Part shown: one piece after another, positions 44,732 through 54,963 of the stretch | Position numbering within the stretch: position 1 is the stretch's first letter | How the letters are laid out: each line of letters opens with the position of its first letter | Assembly (NCBI GenBank): GCA_003252105.1 | Contig: QKDL01000054.1 | Span: 1-64,000 of the forward strand | Direction of reading: 5' to 3' | DNA from: Arcobacter sp. | Lineage (GTDB): Bacteria; Campylobacterota; Campylobacteria; Campylobacterales; Arcobacteraceae | Length of the DNA stretch: 64,000 bases | Position numbers and translations under genes: made by a program | Notes under the pieces: model-generated | Database searches by the model: none | Told to the model about the DNA's origin: nothing | Seen by the model: only the letters and a program-made list of their open reading frames with translations

Positions 44732-44765
44732 ATTTAAAACATCTAAAAATATAGATGTTTTAAAT
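44732..44765 (-). terminator. Hairpin between yajC and secD
   Basis: Perfect 14-bp stem ATTTAAAACATCTA (44732-44745) / TAGATGTTTTAAAT (44752-44765) with a 6-nt loop. No U-run follows on the minus strand, so it may stabilise yajC RNA or reduce readthrough into secDF rather than fully terminate. Confidence 0.6.
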
Positions 44766-44771
44766 AAAAAA

Positions 44772-45041
44772 TTAGTCTAATTTTTTTGCAACAAACTCTT
44801 TTACTAGTTTCATTTCTGTATTATCATGGTTTTTTACAACTAAGTGATCTTCTTCCACTTTAGTTATTTCAACCATTAAGCCACCATTTGTTACAATCTT
44901 GTCACCTTTTTTAAGTTCCGCAATCATCTCTTTGTGCTGTTTAGCTTGTTTTTGTTGTGGTCTTATGATTAAGAAATAAAAAATTGCAAATAATGCAACT
45001 AGAGGTAATAATGAACTTATTAAATCTGTACTTTGACCCAT
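44772..45041 (-). CDS. yajC: Preprotein translocase subunit YajC
   Basis: An 89-residue single-span protein: hydrophobic segment LISSLLPLVALFAIFYFLIIRPQQKQ (about 7-32), then the basic helix and short beta domain ELKKGDKIVTNGGLMVEITKVEEDHLVVK. The frame is open 20 codons further to 45101, but that would overlap the divergent lnt start at 45070. AAGGA 6 nt before ATG 45041 decides the start. It is an accessory part of the SecDF complex. Confidence 0.93.
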   Translation of the reverse strand: MGQSTDLISSLLPLVALFAIFYFLIIRPQQKQAKQHKEMIAELKKGDKIVTNGGLMVEITKVEEDHLVVKNHDNTEMKLVKEFVAKKLD

Positions 45042-45069
45042 CAGGTTTCCTTTGTAAAAGTTTTTTTCT

Positions 45070-46299
45070 ATGTTTTTAGTAAAACGCGAACATTTTAACA
45101 AAACCTATATTATAAAAGGCTTGATAACATCTTGCTTTATTAGTGCATTTATTTACTTAGCTTATTTTAATTTACAATATAAACTTCTAGATACTATTTT
45201 AGGAATTATTGCTTTTTATCTTTTATTGAAAATTGAGAGAAAAGCTTTATTTTATACAGGTTTTTTTACTGCCATTTTTTGGTTTTATTGGATTGGTATA
45301 AGCTTCCAATACTATGATTTAAGCCTTCTTGGACCACTTGTTATTATATTTTTTGGTTTTGTTTATGGATTGATTTTTTATTTAACTGCTATTATTGATA
45401 AACTGTGGTTTAGAGTTTTAGCAATATTTCTTTTATCTTATATTCATCCTTTAGGATTTAATTGGTTTATTCCTGAACTAATTTTCATAAATAGTTACAT
45501 TCCAGTTACAAAAGAGTATTTTGCAATTGTTTTGGCTTCTATTTATATGTTTATAAAATTAAAAAGATTAAAACTCCTTGCAATAATTCCTATACTATTT
45601 ATTTTAACAAATAAAGGGGTATATGTAAATAATCCCAATTTAAAAATATCTATGCCTCAACTAAATATAAATCAAACTACAAAATGGGATAAAACATATC
45701 TTTCACACCAAATTGATTTAAACTTCAAATTAATAGATAAAGCAATAAAAGACAAAAATGATTTAGTAATTTTACCTGAGACAGTCTTTCCTTTGGTATT
45801 AAACAAAGAAAATTTCTTATATCATAATCTTCAAAAAAAATCTTTAGATATTGATATAGTTGTTGGTGGAATATATTTTGAAGATAAACATTACTACAAT
45901 GTATCTTACCACTTTTCAAAAACAAATGTTGTAGTAGCAAAAAAAGTTGTCTTAGTACCTTTTGGAGAAGAGATTCCTTTGCCTAAATTTTTTGTAGATT
46001 TAATTAACAATACTTTTTATAATGGTGCAGAAGATTTTAAAAAAGCAAATAAAGCTACCGATTTTGATATAAAAGGTATAAAATTTAGAAATGCAATTTG
46101 TTATGAAGCAACTAGTGAGAAAATCTATAAAGAGTTAAATGGACTAAAGTATATGATTGCCATATCAAATAATGCTTGGTTTACACCATCGACTGAACCC
46201 ATACTGCAAAAGCTTCTTTTACAATATTATGCAAAAAAATATAATATAACAATTTTTCACTCAATCAACGGAAGTAACAACTATATCATAAGACCTTAA
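45070..46299 (+). CDS. lnt: Apolipoprotein N-acyltransferase
   Basis: A 409-residue membrane enzyme that adds the third acyl chain to lipoproteins. About six membrane segments (roughly 14-180) precede a nitrilase domain whose triad is Glu237 (ILPETVFP), Lys291 or Lys292 (VVAKKVVLVPFGEEIP) and Cys344 (NAICYEAT). It is shorter than the roughly 500-residue E. coli enzyme, as usual in Campylobacterota. It is divergent from yajC with 28 nt between starts, so the promoters overlap. No good Shine-Dalgarno is visible. It would modify the several lipoproteins of this window. Confidence 0.92.
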   Translation: MFLVKREHFNKTYIIKGLITSCFISAFIYLAYFNLQYKLLDTILGIIAFYLLLKIERKALFYTGFFTAIFWFYWIGISFQYYDLSLLGPLVIIFFGFVYGLIFYLTAIIDKLWFRVLAIFLLSYIHPLGFNWFIPELIFINSYIPVTKEYFAIVLASIYMFIKLKRLKLLAIIPILFILTNKGVYVNNPNLKISMPQLNINQTTKWDKTYLSHQIDLNFKLIDKAIKDKNDLVILPETVFPLVLNKENFLYHNLQKKSLDIDIVVGGIYFEDKHYYNVSYHFSKTNVVVAKKVVLVPFGEEIPLPKFFVDLINNTFYNGAEDFKKANKATDFDIKGIKFRNAICYEATSEKIYKELNGLKYMIAISNNAWFTPSTEPILQKLLLQYYAKKYNITIFHSINGSNNYIIRP

Positions 46300-46349
46300 C
46301 AAATCTTCAGATAATATAACTTTTTATTTATCATTAAAAGGATTATCTT

Positions 46350-47156
46350 ATGGAAGAATATGCTTCACAGTTTTTAAGTCTTACTATTGAGTATGCACCG
46401 AAACTTGCACTAGCAATTATTACTTTAATAGTTGGTTTATGGCTTATTGGTATTGTTGCTAATATTTTGGAGAAAACTTTAGTTACTGCTAAAACGGATA
46501 AAACACTTATCCCATTTTTGAAAAGTCTAGCTTCATGGGTTTTAAAAATATTGTTGTTTATCTCTGTTGCTTCAATGGTAGGAATCGCAACTACCTCTTT
46601 TGTGGCTGTACTTGGTGCTGCTGGTCTTGCTATTGGATTAGCACTTCAAGGTTCTTTATCAAACTTTGCAGGGGGAGTTTTACTTCTAATTTTTAGACCT
46701 TATAAAGTTGGAGATTTAATAGAATCTCAAGGTCATGTGGGAAAAGTAAAAGAGATACAAATCTTTAATACTATTTTAACTACATTTCAAAATAAAACTA
46801 TCATTATTCCTAACTCTGTTGTTTCATCAAACTCTATTACAAATATTAGTGGAAATGGAACTATTAGAGTAGATATGGAGATTGGTATTTCATATGGTAG
46901 CGATATTGACAAAGCAAAAGAGGTTATTTTAAATACAGTTTCTAAAAATGAAAAAGTATTAAAAGACCCTGCATGTGCAGTTGGTGTAAATGCTCTTGCA
47001 GATAGCTCTGTAAATCTTCTTGTTATGCCTTGGTGTAAATCAGAAGATTATTGGGATGTATATTTTGGTGTTAGAGAAGAGATTAAAAAAGCTCTTGATG
47101 CAAATCAAATTGTTATTCCATTTCCTCAAAGAGATGTACATATTATCAACTCTTAA
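46350..47156 (+). CDS. Small-conductance mechanosensitive channel, MscS family
   Basis: A 268-residue MscS with three membrane helices (about 16-37, 57-80, 84-110). The pore helix GAAGLAIGLALQGSLSNFAGGVLLLIFRPYKVGD is at about 92-125, followed by the beta domain (ITTF...TIIIPNSVVSSNSITN) and the C-terminal cage. It releases solutes on hypo-osmotic shock. A paralogue lies at 48545-49354. Confidence 0.93.
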   Translation: MEEYASQFLSLTIEYAPKLALAIITLIVGLWLIGIVANILEKTLVTAKTDKTLIPFLKSLASWVLKILLFISVASMVGIATTSFVAVLGAAGLAIGLALQGSLSNFAGGVLLLIFRPYKVGDLIESQGHVGKVKEIQIFNTILTTFQNKTIIIPNSVVSSNSITNISGNGTIRVDMEIGISYGSDIDKAKEVILNTVSKNEKVLKDPACAVGVNALADSSVNLLVMPWCKSEDYWDVYFGVREEIKKALDANQIVIPFPQRDVHIINS

Positions 47157-47185
47157 TATAAAGTAGTCAAAAAGACTACTTTATA
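47157..47185. terminator. Bidirectional terminator between convergent genes
   Basis: Perfect 12-bp stem TATAAAGTAGTC (47157-47168) / GACTACTTTATA (47174-47185) with an AAAAA loop. It overlaps the end of the leftward nucleotidyltransferase gene. Confidence 0.85.
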
Positions 47186-48552
47186 AACTCTTGTTTTATC
47201 TTTTCTAAAATCTCATCTTTTTGTAAGTTTTCATCAATTTGAAGATTTAAGGCATATTCTAAAATCGTGGCAAACTCTTTTGATGGTTTCATACCAAGAT
47301 TTATTAAATCTCTTCCTTGAACCAAAGGTTTTAAACCCTCATTTGAAATATTCATTTCTCTTGCTTGTGATAATACCCAAGTAATGGCTTTGTCACATTT
47401 ATCTTTATCTGGTATTGTTCTTCCTTTACAATCACAGAGACAAACAATACATAAATCTTCAATATTACACTTCAAAGACAATCTTTTTACTGCTTTAATA
47501 GATGACTCAGCTTTATAAAGTTGAAATGGTGCTAGATGGTTTTTTACAAGTGGAACCACTTTTTCTATAAACTTTTTTTCATCGGTTAATCTACTTAAAA
47601 AACTAATAGTTGGCTCAACTCCTAAACTCTCATGTTTATGAGAAGTTACTCTTCCTTCATCTGTAGTTTCAGTACAAAAAGGTTTTCCTAAATCATGACA
47701 AAATAAAGCATAAAACAGATAAAGATCTCTATATTCATCCCCTGTTTTGTATTTTACCATCTCATCAAGTGTCATTAAAGTGTGTACCCAAACATCCCCT
47801 TCTGGATGATACTCTTTATCTTGGATACAACCATCAAGAGCTTTTAGTTCTGGAAAATATCTCAATACTCCTAAATCTTTTAAAAGAGTTAGTCCAATTG
47901 AGGGTTTAATTGATTTTAAAAATAGTTTTTTAAACTCCTCAAAAATTCGCTCTTTAGGTAACTCTTCAAGTAGATTTTCTTCAACCATATTTTTACAAAG
48001 ATTAAAAGTATTCTTATGTAGAACCAAATTAAATCTAGCACAAAACTGAACTGCTCGATAAACTCTTAAACTATCTTCTATAAAAGTATCATCTTTTATA
48101 TGTTTTAAAACACCATTTTTTAAATCTTCTATTCCATTATTTGGGTCTAAAAACTCTTTTTTTAAATAATCATACCCAATAGAGTTTATTGTAAAATCTC
48201 TTCTCAAACTTGCAGTTTTAAAATCCATATTGGGATTTATATTTACCTCAAATCCTTTATGACCTTGAGATACTTTTTTTTCAGTTCTAGCTAATGCAAA
48301 ATCAAAATCATATCCATCTACACTTAGGATTAAAACTCCAAAAGATTTTCCAACTTGTTTCACATTTCCAAATTTTTGTAATGATTTTTCGACCATATCT
48401 AAAGAATCTATTTTAAAAAGTTCAATATCATAGTCTTTTATAGGAAGATTTAAAAAGTGGTCTCTAACACAACCACCTACAAGTATAGGTAAAGCACCTA
48501 TACTTCCAAGTTCATCTAAGATATTTTCTAATATCTTAGGTATTTTAATCAT
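47176..48552 (-). CDS. tRNA nucleotidyltransferase / poly(A) polymerase family, with HD domain
   Basis: A 458-residue class II nucleotidyltransferase that adds CCA ends to tRNA or A-tails. The head motif LVGGCVRDHFLNLPIKDYDIELF carries the GG/VRD and D-x-E catalytic residues. The RRDFTINSIGYD and the HD-type YALFCHDLGKPF motifs follow. The open frame begins 19 codons earlier, but ATG 48552 overlaps the upstream stop by only 8 nt (coupled translation) and starts the conserved MIKIPKILENIL. CCA-adding versus poly(A) activity cannot be settled by eye. Confidence 0.88.
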   Translation of the reverse strand: MIKIPKILENILDELGSIGALPILVGGCVRDHFLNLPIKDYDIELFKIDSLDMVEKSLQKFGNVKQVGKSFGVLILSVDGYDFDFALARTEKKVSQGHKGFEVNINPNMDFKTASLRRDFTINSIGYDYLKKEFLDPNNGIEDLKNGVLKHIKDDTFIEDSLRVYRAVQFCARFNLVLHKNTFNLCKNMVEENLLEELPKERIFEEFKKLFLKSIKPSIGLTLLKDLGVLRYFPELKALDGCIQDKEYHPEGDVWVHTLMTLDEMVKYKTGDEYRDLYLFYALFCHDLGKPFCTETTDEGRVTSHKHESLGVEPTISFLSRLTDEKKFIEKVVPLVKNHLAPFQLYKAESSIKAVKRLSLKCNIEDLCIVCLCDCKGRTIPDKDKCDKAITWVLSQAREMNISNEGLKPLVQGRDLINLGMKPSKEFATILEYALNLQIDENLQKDEILEKIKQEFIK

Positions 48553-49354
48553 TGTTGTAGTGATGAACGTCTTGTTGTGGATATGGTATTGTGATACCTT
48601 CGTTATCAAATGTTACTTTGATATTTTCTGTTAAATCAAACTTTACATTCCAGTAATCAGGTGTATTTACCCAAGCTCTTACCACAAAGTTTACAGAAGA
48701 ATCTGCTAACTCAGAAACAGCAACTGTGATTCCTTTATCTTTTAATACTCTTTCATCAGCTTCAACAATTGAGTTTAAAATATCTTTTGCTTTTTTAATA
48801 TCATCATCATAAGAGATTCCAATAACTAAATCAACTCTTCTTTCAGGTTTTGCATTGATATTTGTAATTGAACCACCCAAAATTGAACCATTTGGTACTA
48901 TGATTTTTTGGTTATCACCAGTGATTAAAATAGAGTTAAAAATAGATACCTCTTCAACTTTTCCTGTAACACCAGCTGCTGTAATTACATCACCTACATT
49001 AAAAGGTCTAAACATAATAATCATTACACCAGAAGCTAAGTTTCCTAAAGAATCTTTTAACGCCAAACCAATAGCAAGACCAGCTGCACCTAAAATTGCA
49101 AAGAATGAAGTTGTGTCAACTCCAAGTTGTTTTACAGCTGTTAAAATTACAACAACCATTAAAACATAATAGATAATATCATCTAAAAAATTAGCCAAAG
49201 TATCATCTACATTTTTATTTTTTATCATTAATTTTTTAGCAAAATCTGCAATCTTTTTTGCTATCCATTTACCAATAAAAAATATTACAATAGCAATTGC
49301 AATATTTAAAGCATAAACCCCTATCATATCTGAAACAGTTTGAACACTATCCAT
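48545..49354 (-). CDS. Small-conductance mechanosensitive channel, MscS family
   Basis: A 269-residue channel and close paralogue of the one at 46350-47156. The pore helix is GAAGLAIGLALKDSLGNLASGVMIIMFRPFNVGD (about 93-126) and the C-terminus ends with ITIPYPQQDVHHYNND, nearly the same as VIPFPQRDVHIINS in the other copy. The pore differs in charge (KDSLGNLASG against QGSLSNFAGG), which may change conductance or ion preference. Confidence 0.93.
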   Translation of the reverse strand: MDSVQTVSDMIGVYALNIAIAIVIFFIGKWIAKKIADFAKKLMIKNKNVDDTLANFLDDIIYYVLMVVVILTAVKQLGVDTTSFFAILGAAGLAIGLALKDSLGNLASGVMIIMFRPFNVGDVITAAGVTGKVEEVSIFNSILITGDNQKIIVPNGSILGGSITNINAKPERRVDLVIGISYDDDIKKAKDILNSIVEADERVLKDKGITVAVSELADSSVNFVVRAWVNTPDYWNVKFDLTENIKVTFDNEGITIPYPQQDVHHYNND

Positions 49355-49404
49355 CTTTTCTCCTAATAATTTTTGAAATTATAACAAAATATTTGTATAA
49401 ATTC

Positions 49405-51126
49405 TTATTTTAATTTATCAAATAATACTTGTGTAACTCTTTTGATATCAACCTCTTGTTTTTCTAAAGTTTTTCTATCAACAATTTCAACTAATCCTTC
49501 ACTTAATTTTTTCCCAACAACAACAGCATAAGGGAAACCAATAAGTTCAAAGTCACCCATTTTGAAACCGAATCTAGCATTTATTCTATCATCAATAATA
49601 GTATCTATTCCCAGTGCTTTTAAATCATCATAGATTTTCATTCCAGCTTCTAACTCATCATCTTTTTTTGCATTTGATACAATAATATCTACTACAAATG
49701 GAGCTGTTTCTTTTGTCCAAATAGCACCTTTTTCATCATGGTTTTGTTCAATTACAGCAGCAACTAATCTACTAACACCTATCCCATAACATCCCATAAT
49801 AAATGGTTGTGCTTTTCCATTTTCATCTAAAAATTTTGCATCCATTGCACTTGAATATTTTGTTCCTAATTGGAAGATATGTCCTGCTTCAATCCCTTTT
49901 GTATATTCTAAAGGAACCCCACAACAAGAACATTTATCCCCTTCTTGAACTGCAATTAAATCAAAATATTTTACATTTTTTAAAGATGTTAAATCTGTTC
50001 CAGTAAAGTGGTAGTTTTCTTCATTTGCACCACACACTAAACCTATTTCATCTTTTAATTCACTATCAATTACAAAAGTTATATCATCAGGTAATTCAAA
50101 TGGTCCACAGAAACCAGCAACTAAACCAACTTCTGATATTTCATCTTCTGTTGCATCAATTAACTCCAAACAATCAACTGCATTTGTTGCTTTTGTTTCC
50201 TCTAATTCATCATCACCTCTTACAAAAAATACTACAATCTCTTGTGTATCTTCATAAATAGCTTTTTTGATAACTGCTTTTATAGTTTGTGCTTTTGGAA
50301 CACTTAAAAAGTTTGAAACCTCTTCAATAGTTTTCATATCTTCTGTTAAAACTTTTTCCATTGTTATATCAACAGCAGTTAAATCAAACCATTTTTTAAC
50401 ATCTTTTTTTGCTCTAACAGCTGCTTCAATATTTGCAGCATAATCACACTCAGGACATACAACAATTGTATCTTCTCCAGAGTTTGCTAATACCATAAAT
50501 TCTTTTGAACCACTTCCACCTATAGCACCACTATCAGCAGCAACTACTCTAAAATCAAGCCCTAATCTTGTATAAACATTTTTATATGTTTGTTCCATAA
50601 GATTAAATTCTCTTATTAAATCCTCTTCACTGCTATGGAAAGAGTAAGCATCTTTCATTAGAAACTCTCTACCTCTCATAAGTCCAAATCTTGGTCTTGC
50701 TTCATCCCTAAATTTTGTATTTATTTGGTATAAATTTACTGGTAAGTCTTTGTATGAAGTGATTCTATTTTTTACCATATTTACAACAGCTTCTTCATTT
50801 GTTGGAGATAAAACATAATCTCCATGTTTTCTATCTTTAAATTTTAACATTTCAGGTCCCATTGCATTTGCACGTCCTGATTCTTCCCATAAAGATAATG
50901 GTGTTACAAAACCAAATTGAACCTCATTTGCTCCTGCTTTGTCCATCTCTTCTTTTACTATTGCTCTAATTTTATCTAAAACAATTTTTCCTAAAGGCAT
51001 AAAATCATAAATTCCAGAACCTGTTTGAGATATAAATCCACCTCTAACTAAATATTGGTGAGATGGTAGTGTTGCATCATTTGGTGTTTCTTTTGTTGTT
51101 GGTATAAACAATTTAGAAAATTTCAT
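49405..51126 (-). CDS. proS: Prolyl-tRNA synthetase
   Basis: A 573-residue class II synthetase of the bacterial type. Motif 2 is [26 protein letters not shown] (about 137-162). A YbaK/INS editing insert is at about 235-375 ([14 protein letters not shown] ... [17 protein letters not shown]), motif 3 is [17 protein letters not shown], and the anticodon domain ends the protein. It lies 2 nt after hemA; proS-hemA-ispB order is also found in Helicobacter. Confidence 0.96.
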   Translation of the reverse strand: MKFSKLFIPTTKETPNDATLPSHQYLVRGGFISQTGSGIYDFMPLGKIVLDKIRAIVKEEMDKAGANEVQFGFVTPLSLWEESGRANAMGPEMLKFKDRKHGDYVLSPTNEEAVVNMVKNRITSYKDLPVNLYQINTKFRDEARPRFGLMRGREFLMKDAYSFHSSEEDLIREFNLMEQTYKNVYTRLGLDFRVVAADSGAIGGSGSKEFMVLANSGEDTIVVCPECDYAANIEAAVRAKKDVKKWFDLTAVDITMEKVLTEDMKTIEEVSNFLSVPKAQTIKAVIKKAIYEDTQEIVVFFVRGDDELEETKATNAVDCLELIDATEDEISEVGLVAGFCGPFELPDDITFVIDSELKDEIGLVCGANEENYHFTGTDLTSLKNVKYFDLIAVQEGDKCSCCGVPLEYTKGIEAGHIFQLGTKYSSAMDAKFLDENGKAQPFIMGCYGIGVSRLVAAVIEQNHDEKGAIWTKETAPFVVDIIVSNAKKDDELEAGMKIYDDLKALGIDTIIDDRINARFGFKMGDFELIGFPYAVVVGKKLSEGLVEIVDRKTLEKQEVDIKRVTQVLFDKLK

Positions 51127-51128
51127 AT

Positions 51129-52442
51129 TTACTTATCCTGTTCGTTAATTTTAAGTACATGGTCGCACTTATATTTATTTATAAAATTTGTTTCAGAACT
51201 AAATCCAAAAATTGATTGTATAGTTCCTACAACCACATCACACTCCATATCTCTTGAGATACCTTTTAAAGTGCTTGTTGGTTGGTGTAGATATTCAGTT
51301 AAAACTGTTTGACAAAGTTTTTTAATATTCTCTTCATCACTTCTTGAGATAAAACCTTTTTTTATAGCATTTTTAATCTTCTTATCAATGATTTCATCAC
51401 CTTTTAGATACATATTTTTTATAACTGGTTCTATCTCTAAAGATTTTAGCCACTCAAAAAACTCTAAAGACATTTTATTTACTATTGAGTAAGCCATTTT
51501 TGCTTGAGATGCTCTTTGAGTCATATTACTATCAACTATATCTTGTAAATCATCTACTGAATAGATTAATAAATTTGATGATTCTATATTTTCATCTATA
51601 TCTCTTGGAACTGCTATATCAAACCAATATCTTTCAAAACTACACTCTTTTGTTAACTCTTGTGTAATAATAGGATATGGTGCAGAGGTTGCAGTTATCA
51701 TAACTGGTGTTTCATTTAAAAGTTTTTGAAGATTTGAATACTCTTGAACCTCTACATGTTGTTCAAAACTATCTGCTAATATTGAAGCCTTTTTAAAATC
51801 TCTACTTGTCAATATAACATCAAAACCAGAAGATAAAAGATGTTTGATTGTAAGTTCACTCATCTCCCCAGCTCCAATAACTAAAGCTTTTACTCCAGAA
51901 GTATCTCCTACAATCTCTTTTGCTTTTGCTACAGCTGTACTTGCAACAGAAACAGAACCTGTACCTAAACTTGTTGCATTTCTAACAGCAGCTGCACACT
52001 TAAAAGCATAATGTAAAGCTCTTGGAAGTTTTTGTTCACAGTATCTTTTTGCTAAAGAGAATCTAAAGGCATCTTTTAACTGACCTACAATTTGAGTCTC
52101 CCCAATAACCAAAGAATCCAAAGCAGAAGCTACAGAAAACAAGTGATGAATAGCTCCATCATTTTCATAAATATCTGCTCTTTCATATAAATCTTCATAA
52201 TCAACACCTGCATATGAAGCTAGTTTTTCCACAATAGATTTTGAAGCATTTTTTGTATTTAATGCTGTTGTAACTATTTCAACTCTATTACAGGTTGAAA
52301 GAAGAATGGCTTCAGATACGAGCTCTTGTGCTAATATTTGTTTTAAAAATCTATCTTTATTTTCTTCATTTGCAAAAGCCAACTTTTCCCTAGTTTGAAT
52401 ATCTGTATTTTTGTGGGAAAAACTTATTACTAAATAACTCAT
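51129..52442 (-). CDS. hemA: Glutamyl-tRNA reductase
   Basis: A 437-residue enzyme making glutamate-1-semialdehyde, the first committed step of haem synthesis by the C5 path. The catalytic Cys51 is in LLSTCNRVE, the NADPH domain has [15 protein letters not shown], and a C-terminal dimerisation helix follows. Heme from this path is needed for the cytochrome encoded at 14640-16385. Confidence 0.96.
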   Translation of the reverse strand: MSYLVISFSHKNTDIQTREKLAFANEENKDRFLKQILAQELVSEAILLSTCNRVEIVTTALNTKNASKSIVEKLASYAGVDYEDLYERADIYENDGAIHHLFSVASALDSLVIGETQIVGQLKDAFRFSLAKRYCEQKLPRALHYAFKCAAAVRNATSLGTGSVSVASTAVAKAKEIVGDTSGVKALVIGAGEMSELTIKHLLSSGFDVILTSRDFKKASILADSFEQHVEVQEYSNLQKLLNETPVMITATSAPYPIITQELTKECSFERYWFDIAVPRDIDENIESSNLLIYSVDDLQDIVDSNMTQRASQAKMAYSIVNKMSLEFFEWLKSLEIEPVIKNMYLKGDEIIDKKIKNAIKKGFISRSDEENIKKLCQTVLTEYLHQPTSTLKGISRDMECDVVVGTIQSIFGFSSETNFINKYKCDHVLKINEQDK

Positions 52443-52445
52443 TAA

Positions 52446-53342
52446 TTAAAACTCTCTATCAATCATCGCACTCATAATTTGAACAAGTGACTCATTGTTT
52501 TCACTTTTTACAGCATCTATTGCTTCAAGCCCTAGTTTTTTTGCTTCATTTATTGAATCTTCTAAAGCTTTAGTTTGAACCATTTGCTCTTTTATCCAAG
52601 CTGAATCCTCATCATTTAAAGGTTTTTTATATAAAGATTCCAATCTTTTTTTATCATCAACTCTTTCGTGTAATAGTAAATATGGAATAGTCACTTTACC
52701 TTCAACAAAATCAAGAAGTGCTGGTTTACCTAAAGTTTTACTATCTTGCGTAATATCCAAAATATCATCTATCATTTGAAAAGCAAGACCTAAATTTTTA
52801 CCATATAAAGCAAATTTTTCTTTATCAAGATTAGCTAAAATAGCTGCACTTTTAGCACTAGCTTCAATCAAAGATGCTGTTTTTTTATAAATCATATCAA
52901 GATATTTTTCATATGAAGTATTAAACTCATTTGTCAAATCTACATCTAACATCTCACCAATACTAAGAAGTGTTACAGCATTTGAAACTGTATATGCAAC
53001 TTCTCTATCCATTTGTGAAAGTTCTGTAAATGCTTTTGAATATAAAATATCTCCAAACATAATTGAGGTTTTATTATCGAAAAGTGCATTTATAGATGGT
53101 TTTCCTCTTCTAGTATCTGCTTCATCAATTACATCATCATGTAAAAGTGATGCTGCGTGAATCATCTCAACAATTGCACAAAGCTTTATAGACTGTTCAT
53201 TTACACCTGCAATTTTTAAAATAAGTTTACTTCTTAACATCTTTCCTGTTGCAAGTAAATCAAGAAGTTTTAAACTCTTCTCATCATTACACTCTTTAAC
53301 AAATATTTTGATTTGCTCTTTAACTTGAACTAATTCTTCCAT
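52446..53342 (-). CDS. ispB: Polyprenyl diphosphate synthase
   Basis: A 298-residue trans-prenyltransferase. The first Asp-rich motif LLHDDVIDEADTRRG is at about 67-80 and the second is QMIDDILDI. Such enzymes make the octaprenyl or heptaprenyl tail of (mena)quinones. Chain length cannot be read from sequence; the ispB symbol is by context. Confidence 0.9.
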   Translation of the reverse strand: MEELVQVKEQIKIFVKECNDEKSLKLLDLLATGKMLRSKLILKIAGVNEQSIKLCAIVEMIHAASLLHDDVIDEADTRRGKPSINALFDNKTSIMFGDILYSKAFTELSQMDREVAYTVSNAVTLLSIGEMLDVDLTNEFNTSYEKYLDMIYKKTASLIEASAKSAAILANLDKEKFALYGKNLGLAFQMIDDILDITQDSKTLGKPALLDFVEGKVTIPYLLLHERVDDKKRLESLYKKPLNDEDSAWIKEQMVQTKALEDSINEAKKLGLEAIDAVKSENNESLVQIMSAMIDREF

Positions 53343-53363
53343 TTTTAACTTTTCATTTTTTAT

Positions 53364-53660
53364 TTAACTATCTAATCTACAAACAATATCACCAGTAAGT
53401 TCTACATAAAGACCTTTTTTCATCTCTTCAACTTCATCCATATTTTCAAAAACATATTGTTTGATAACTCTATTTATATCAAACTCTATATCTTTATCTT
53501 TAGATAAAAGTATCTCCATTACTGCTAATTTTTCTAAAAGTTTATCAAACTCATCTTCAACAATCTCTTCGTTTGCTTGTCTACTTATATCAAAATATTT
53601 AGATTTTGGACTTCCTGTAAAAATATCATCTTCATCTTCTAAAAACCAATCTTTTCCCAT
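53364..53660 (-). CDS. DUF2018 family protein (HP0242-like)
   Basis: A 98-residue helical acidic protein of the DUF2018 family. The H. pylori member HP0242 forms an intertwined helical dimer and lies in the same neighbourhood near hemA. Visible are WFLEDEDDIFTGSPKSKYFDIS at the start and a helix-rich centre (LLEKLAVMEILLSKD). Function is unknown. It sits between ispB and hisD with short gaps, so it is co-transcribed. Confidence 0.85.
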   Translation of the reverse strand: MGKDWFLEDEDDIFTGSPKSKYFDISRQANEEIVEDEFDKLLEKLAVMEILLSKDKDIEFDINRVIKQYVFENMDEVEEMKKGLYVELTGDIVCRLDS

Positions 53661-53664
53661 TACT

Positions 53665-54963
53665 TTACTTCCCCTCTTCTAATCTTACTCTTACTGATTT
53701 AGCGTGAGCTGTTAATCCTTCTGTATCAGCTAATAAAGCACAAGCTTCACCCAACTCATCAATTGCTTGTTTTGAAAAGTTTATAATTGAACTTTTTTTC
53801 ATAAAATTTTCTACATTTAAAGGACTATAAAATTTAGCAGTACTTCCAGTTGGCAGTGTATGATTTGGCCCAGCTATATAATCCCCAATTGGTTCTGGCG
53901 TATTCTCACCTAAGAAAATAGCTCCTGCATGTTTAATCTTTGGTAAAAGTTCAAAAGGATTTTGTGTCATAACTTCTAAGTGTTCAGGAGCTATCTCATT
54001 CATAAGTTCAATTGCTTCATCCATTGAATTTGCAACAATAATCGCACCTCTATCTTCTATAGATTTTCTAGCAATAGTTTCTCTACTTAATGTTTTAAGA
54101 TAGTTTTCCACCTCATCAGATGTATATTTTGCAACCTCTTCACAAGTGGTAATCATAATTGAACTTGCCATTTCATCATGTTCTGCTTGTGATAAAAGGT
54201 CAATTGCCAAATATTTTGGTTTAGCGCTTCCGTCAGCTAAAATACCAATTTCAGAAGGCCCTGCAATCATATCAATATGAACTTCACCAAATACAAGTTT
54301 TTTTGCAGTCGCCACAAAAATATTTCCAGGTCCTGTTATAACATCAACTTTAGGAATAGTTTGTGTACCATAAGCCATAGCAGCAATTGCACTTGCACCT
54401 CCAACTTTATAAGCTTTAGTTACATTACAGATGTGACATGCTGCAAGTAAAAGTTCATTTATCTCATTGTTTGGTGTTGGAGTACATACAACTATCTCTT
54501 CTACACCTGCAACAATAGCTGGGATTGCATTCATAAGTAAACTACTTGGATAAGCTGCTTTTCCACCAGGAATATAAAGCCCTGCTTTATCTACAGGAGT
54601 TACTTTTTGTCCTAAGATTGTTCCATTTTTTTCAAAATCAACCCATGATTTTGGAAGTTGTTTTTCGTGATATGTTTTGATTCTATCATAAGCGATATGT
54701 AAAGCATTTTTTAAATCACTATTAATATTATCATATGCTGCTTTCATTTGCTCCTTTGAAATCATCAAGTCTTCATCACTTTTAACTTCCCATTTGTCAA
54801 ATTTTTCAATATGAGATTTAAGTGCTTCGTTTCCATTTTCAACAATTTCATCAATAATTGTAGTAACTATTTTTGAAACCTCTTTAATATCTGTTTTTGC
54901 TCTAGCCAATATTGATTCAAACTCATTTTTAAAATCTGAATCACTTGTTCTTAAAATCTTCAT
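53665..54963 (-). CDS. hisD: Histidinol dehydrogenase
   Basis: A 432-residue zinc-dependent enzyme for the last two steps of histidine synthesis. Motifs include PGGKAAYPSSLLMNAIPA, GPGNIFVATAKKLVFGEVHIDMIAGPSE (the family signature), SQAEHDEMASSIMIT and GDYIAGPNHTLPT. It overlaps aroK by 4 nt. This is a lone his gene without other his genes nearby. Confidence 0.96.
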   Translation of the reverse strand: MKILRTSDSDFKNEFESILARAKTDIKEVSKIVTTIIDEIVENGNEALKSHIEKFDKWEVKSDEDLMISKEQMKAAYDNINSDLKNALHIAYDRIKTYHEKQLPKSWVDFEKNGTILGQKVTPVDKAGLYIPGGKAAYPSSLLMNAIPAIVAGVEEIVVCTPTPNNEINELLLAACHICNVTKAYKVGGASAIAAMAYGTQTIPKVDVITGPGNIFVATAKKLVFGEVHIDMIAGPSEIGILADGSAKPKYLAIDLLSQAEHDEMASSIMITTCEEVAKYTSDEVENYLKTLSRETIARKSIEDRGAIIVANSMDEAIELMNEIAPEHLEVMTQNPFELLPKIKHAGAIFLGENTPEPIGDYIAGPNHTLPTGSTAKFYSPLNVENFMKKSSIINFSKQAIDELGEACALLADTEGLTAHAKSVRVRLEEGK

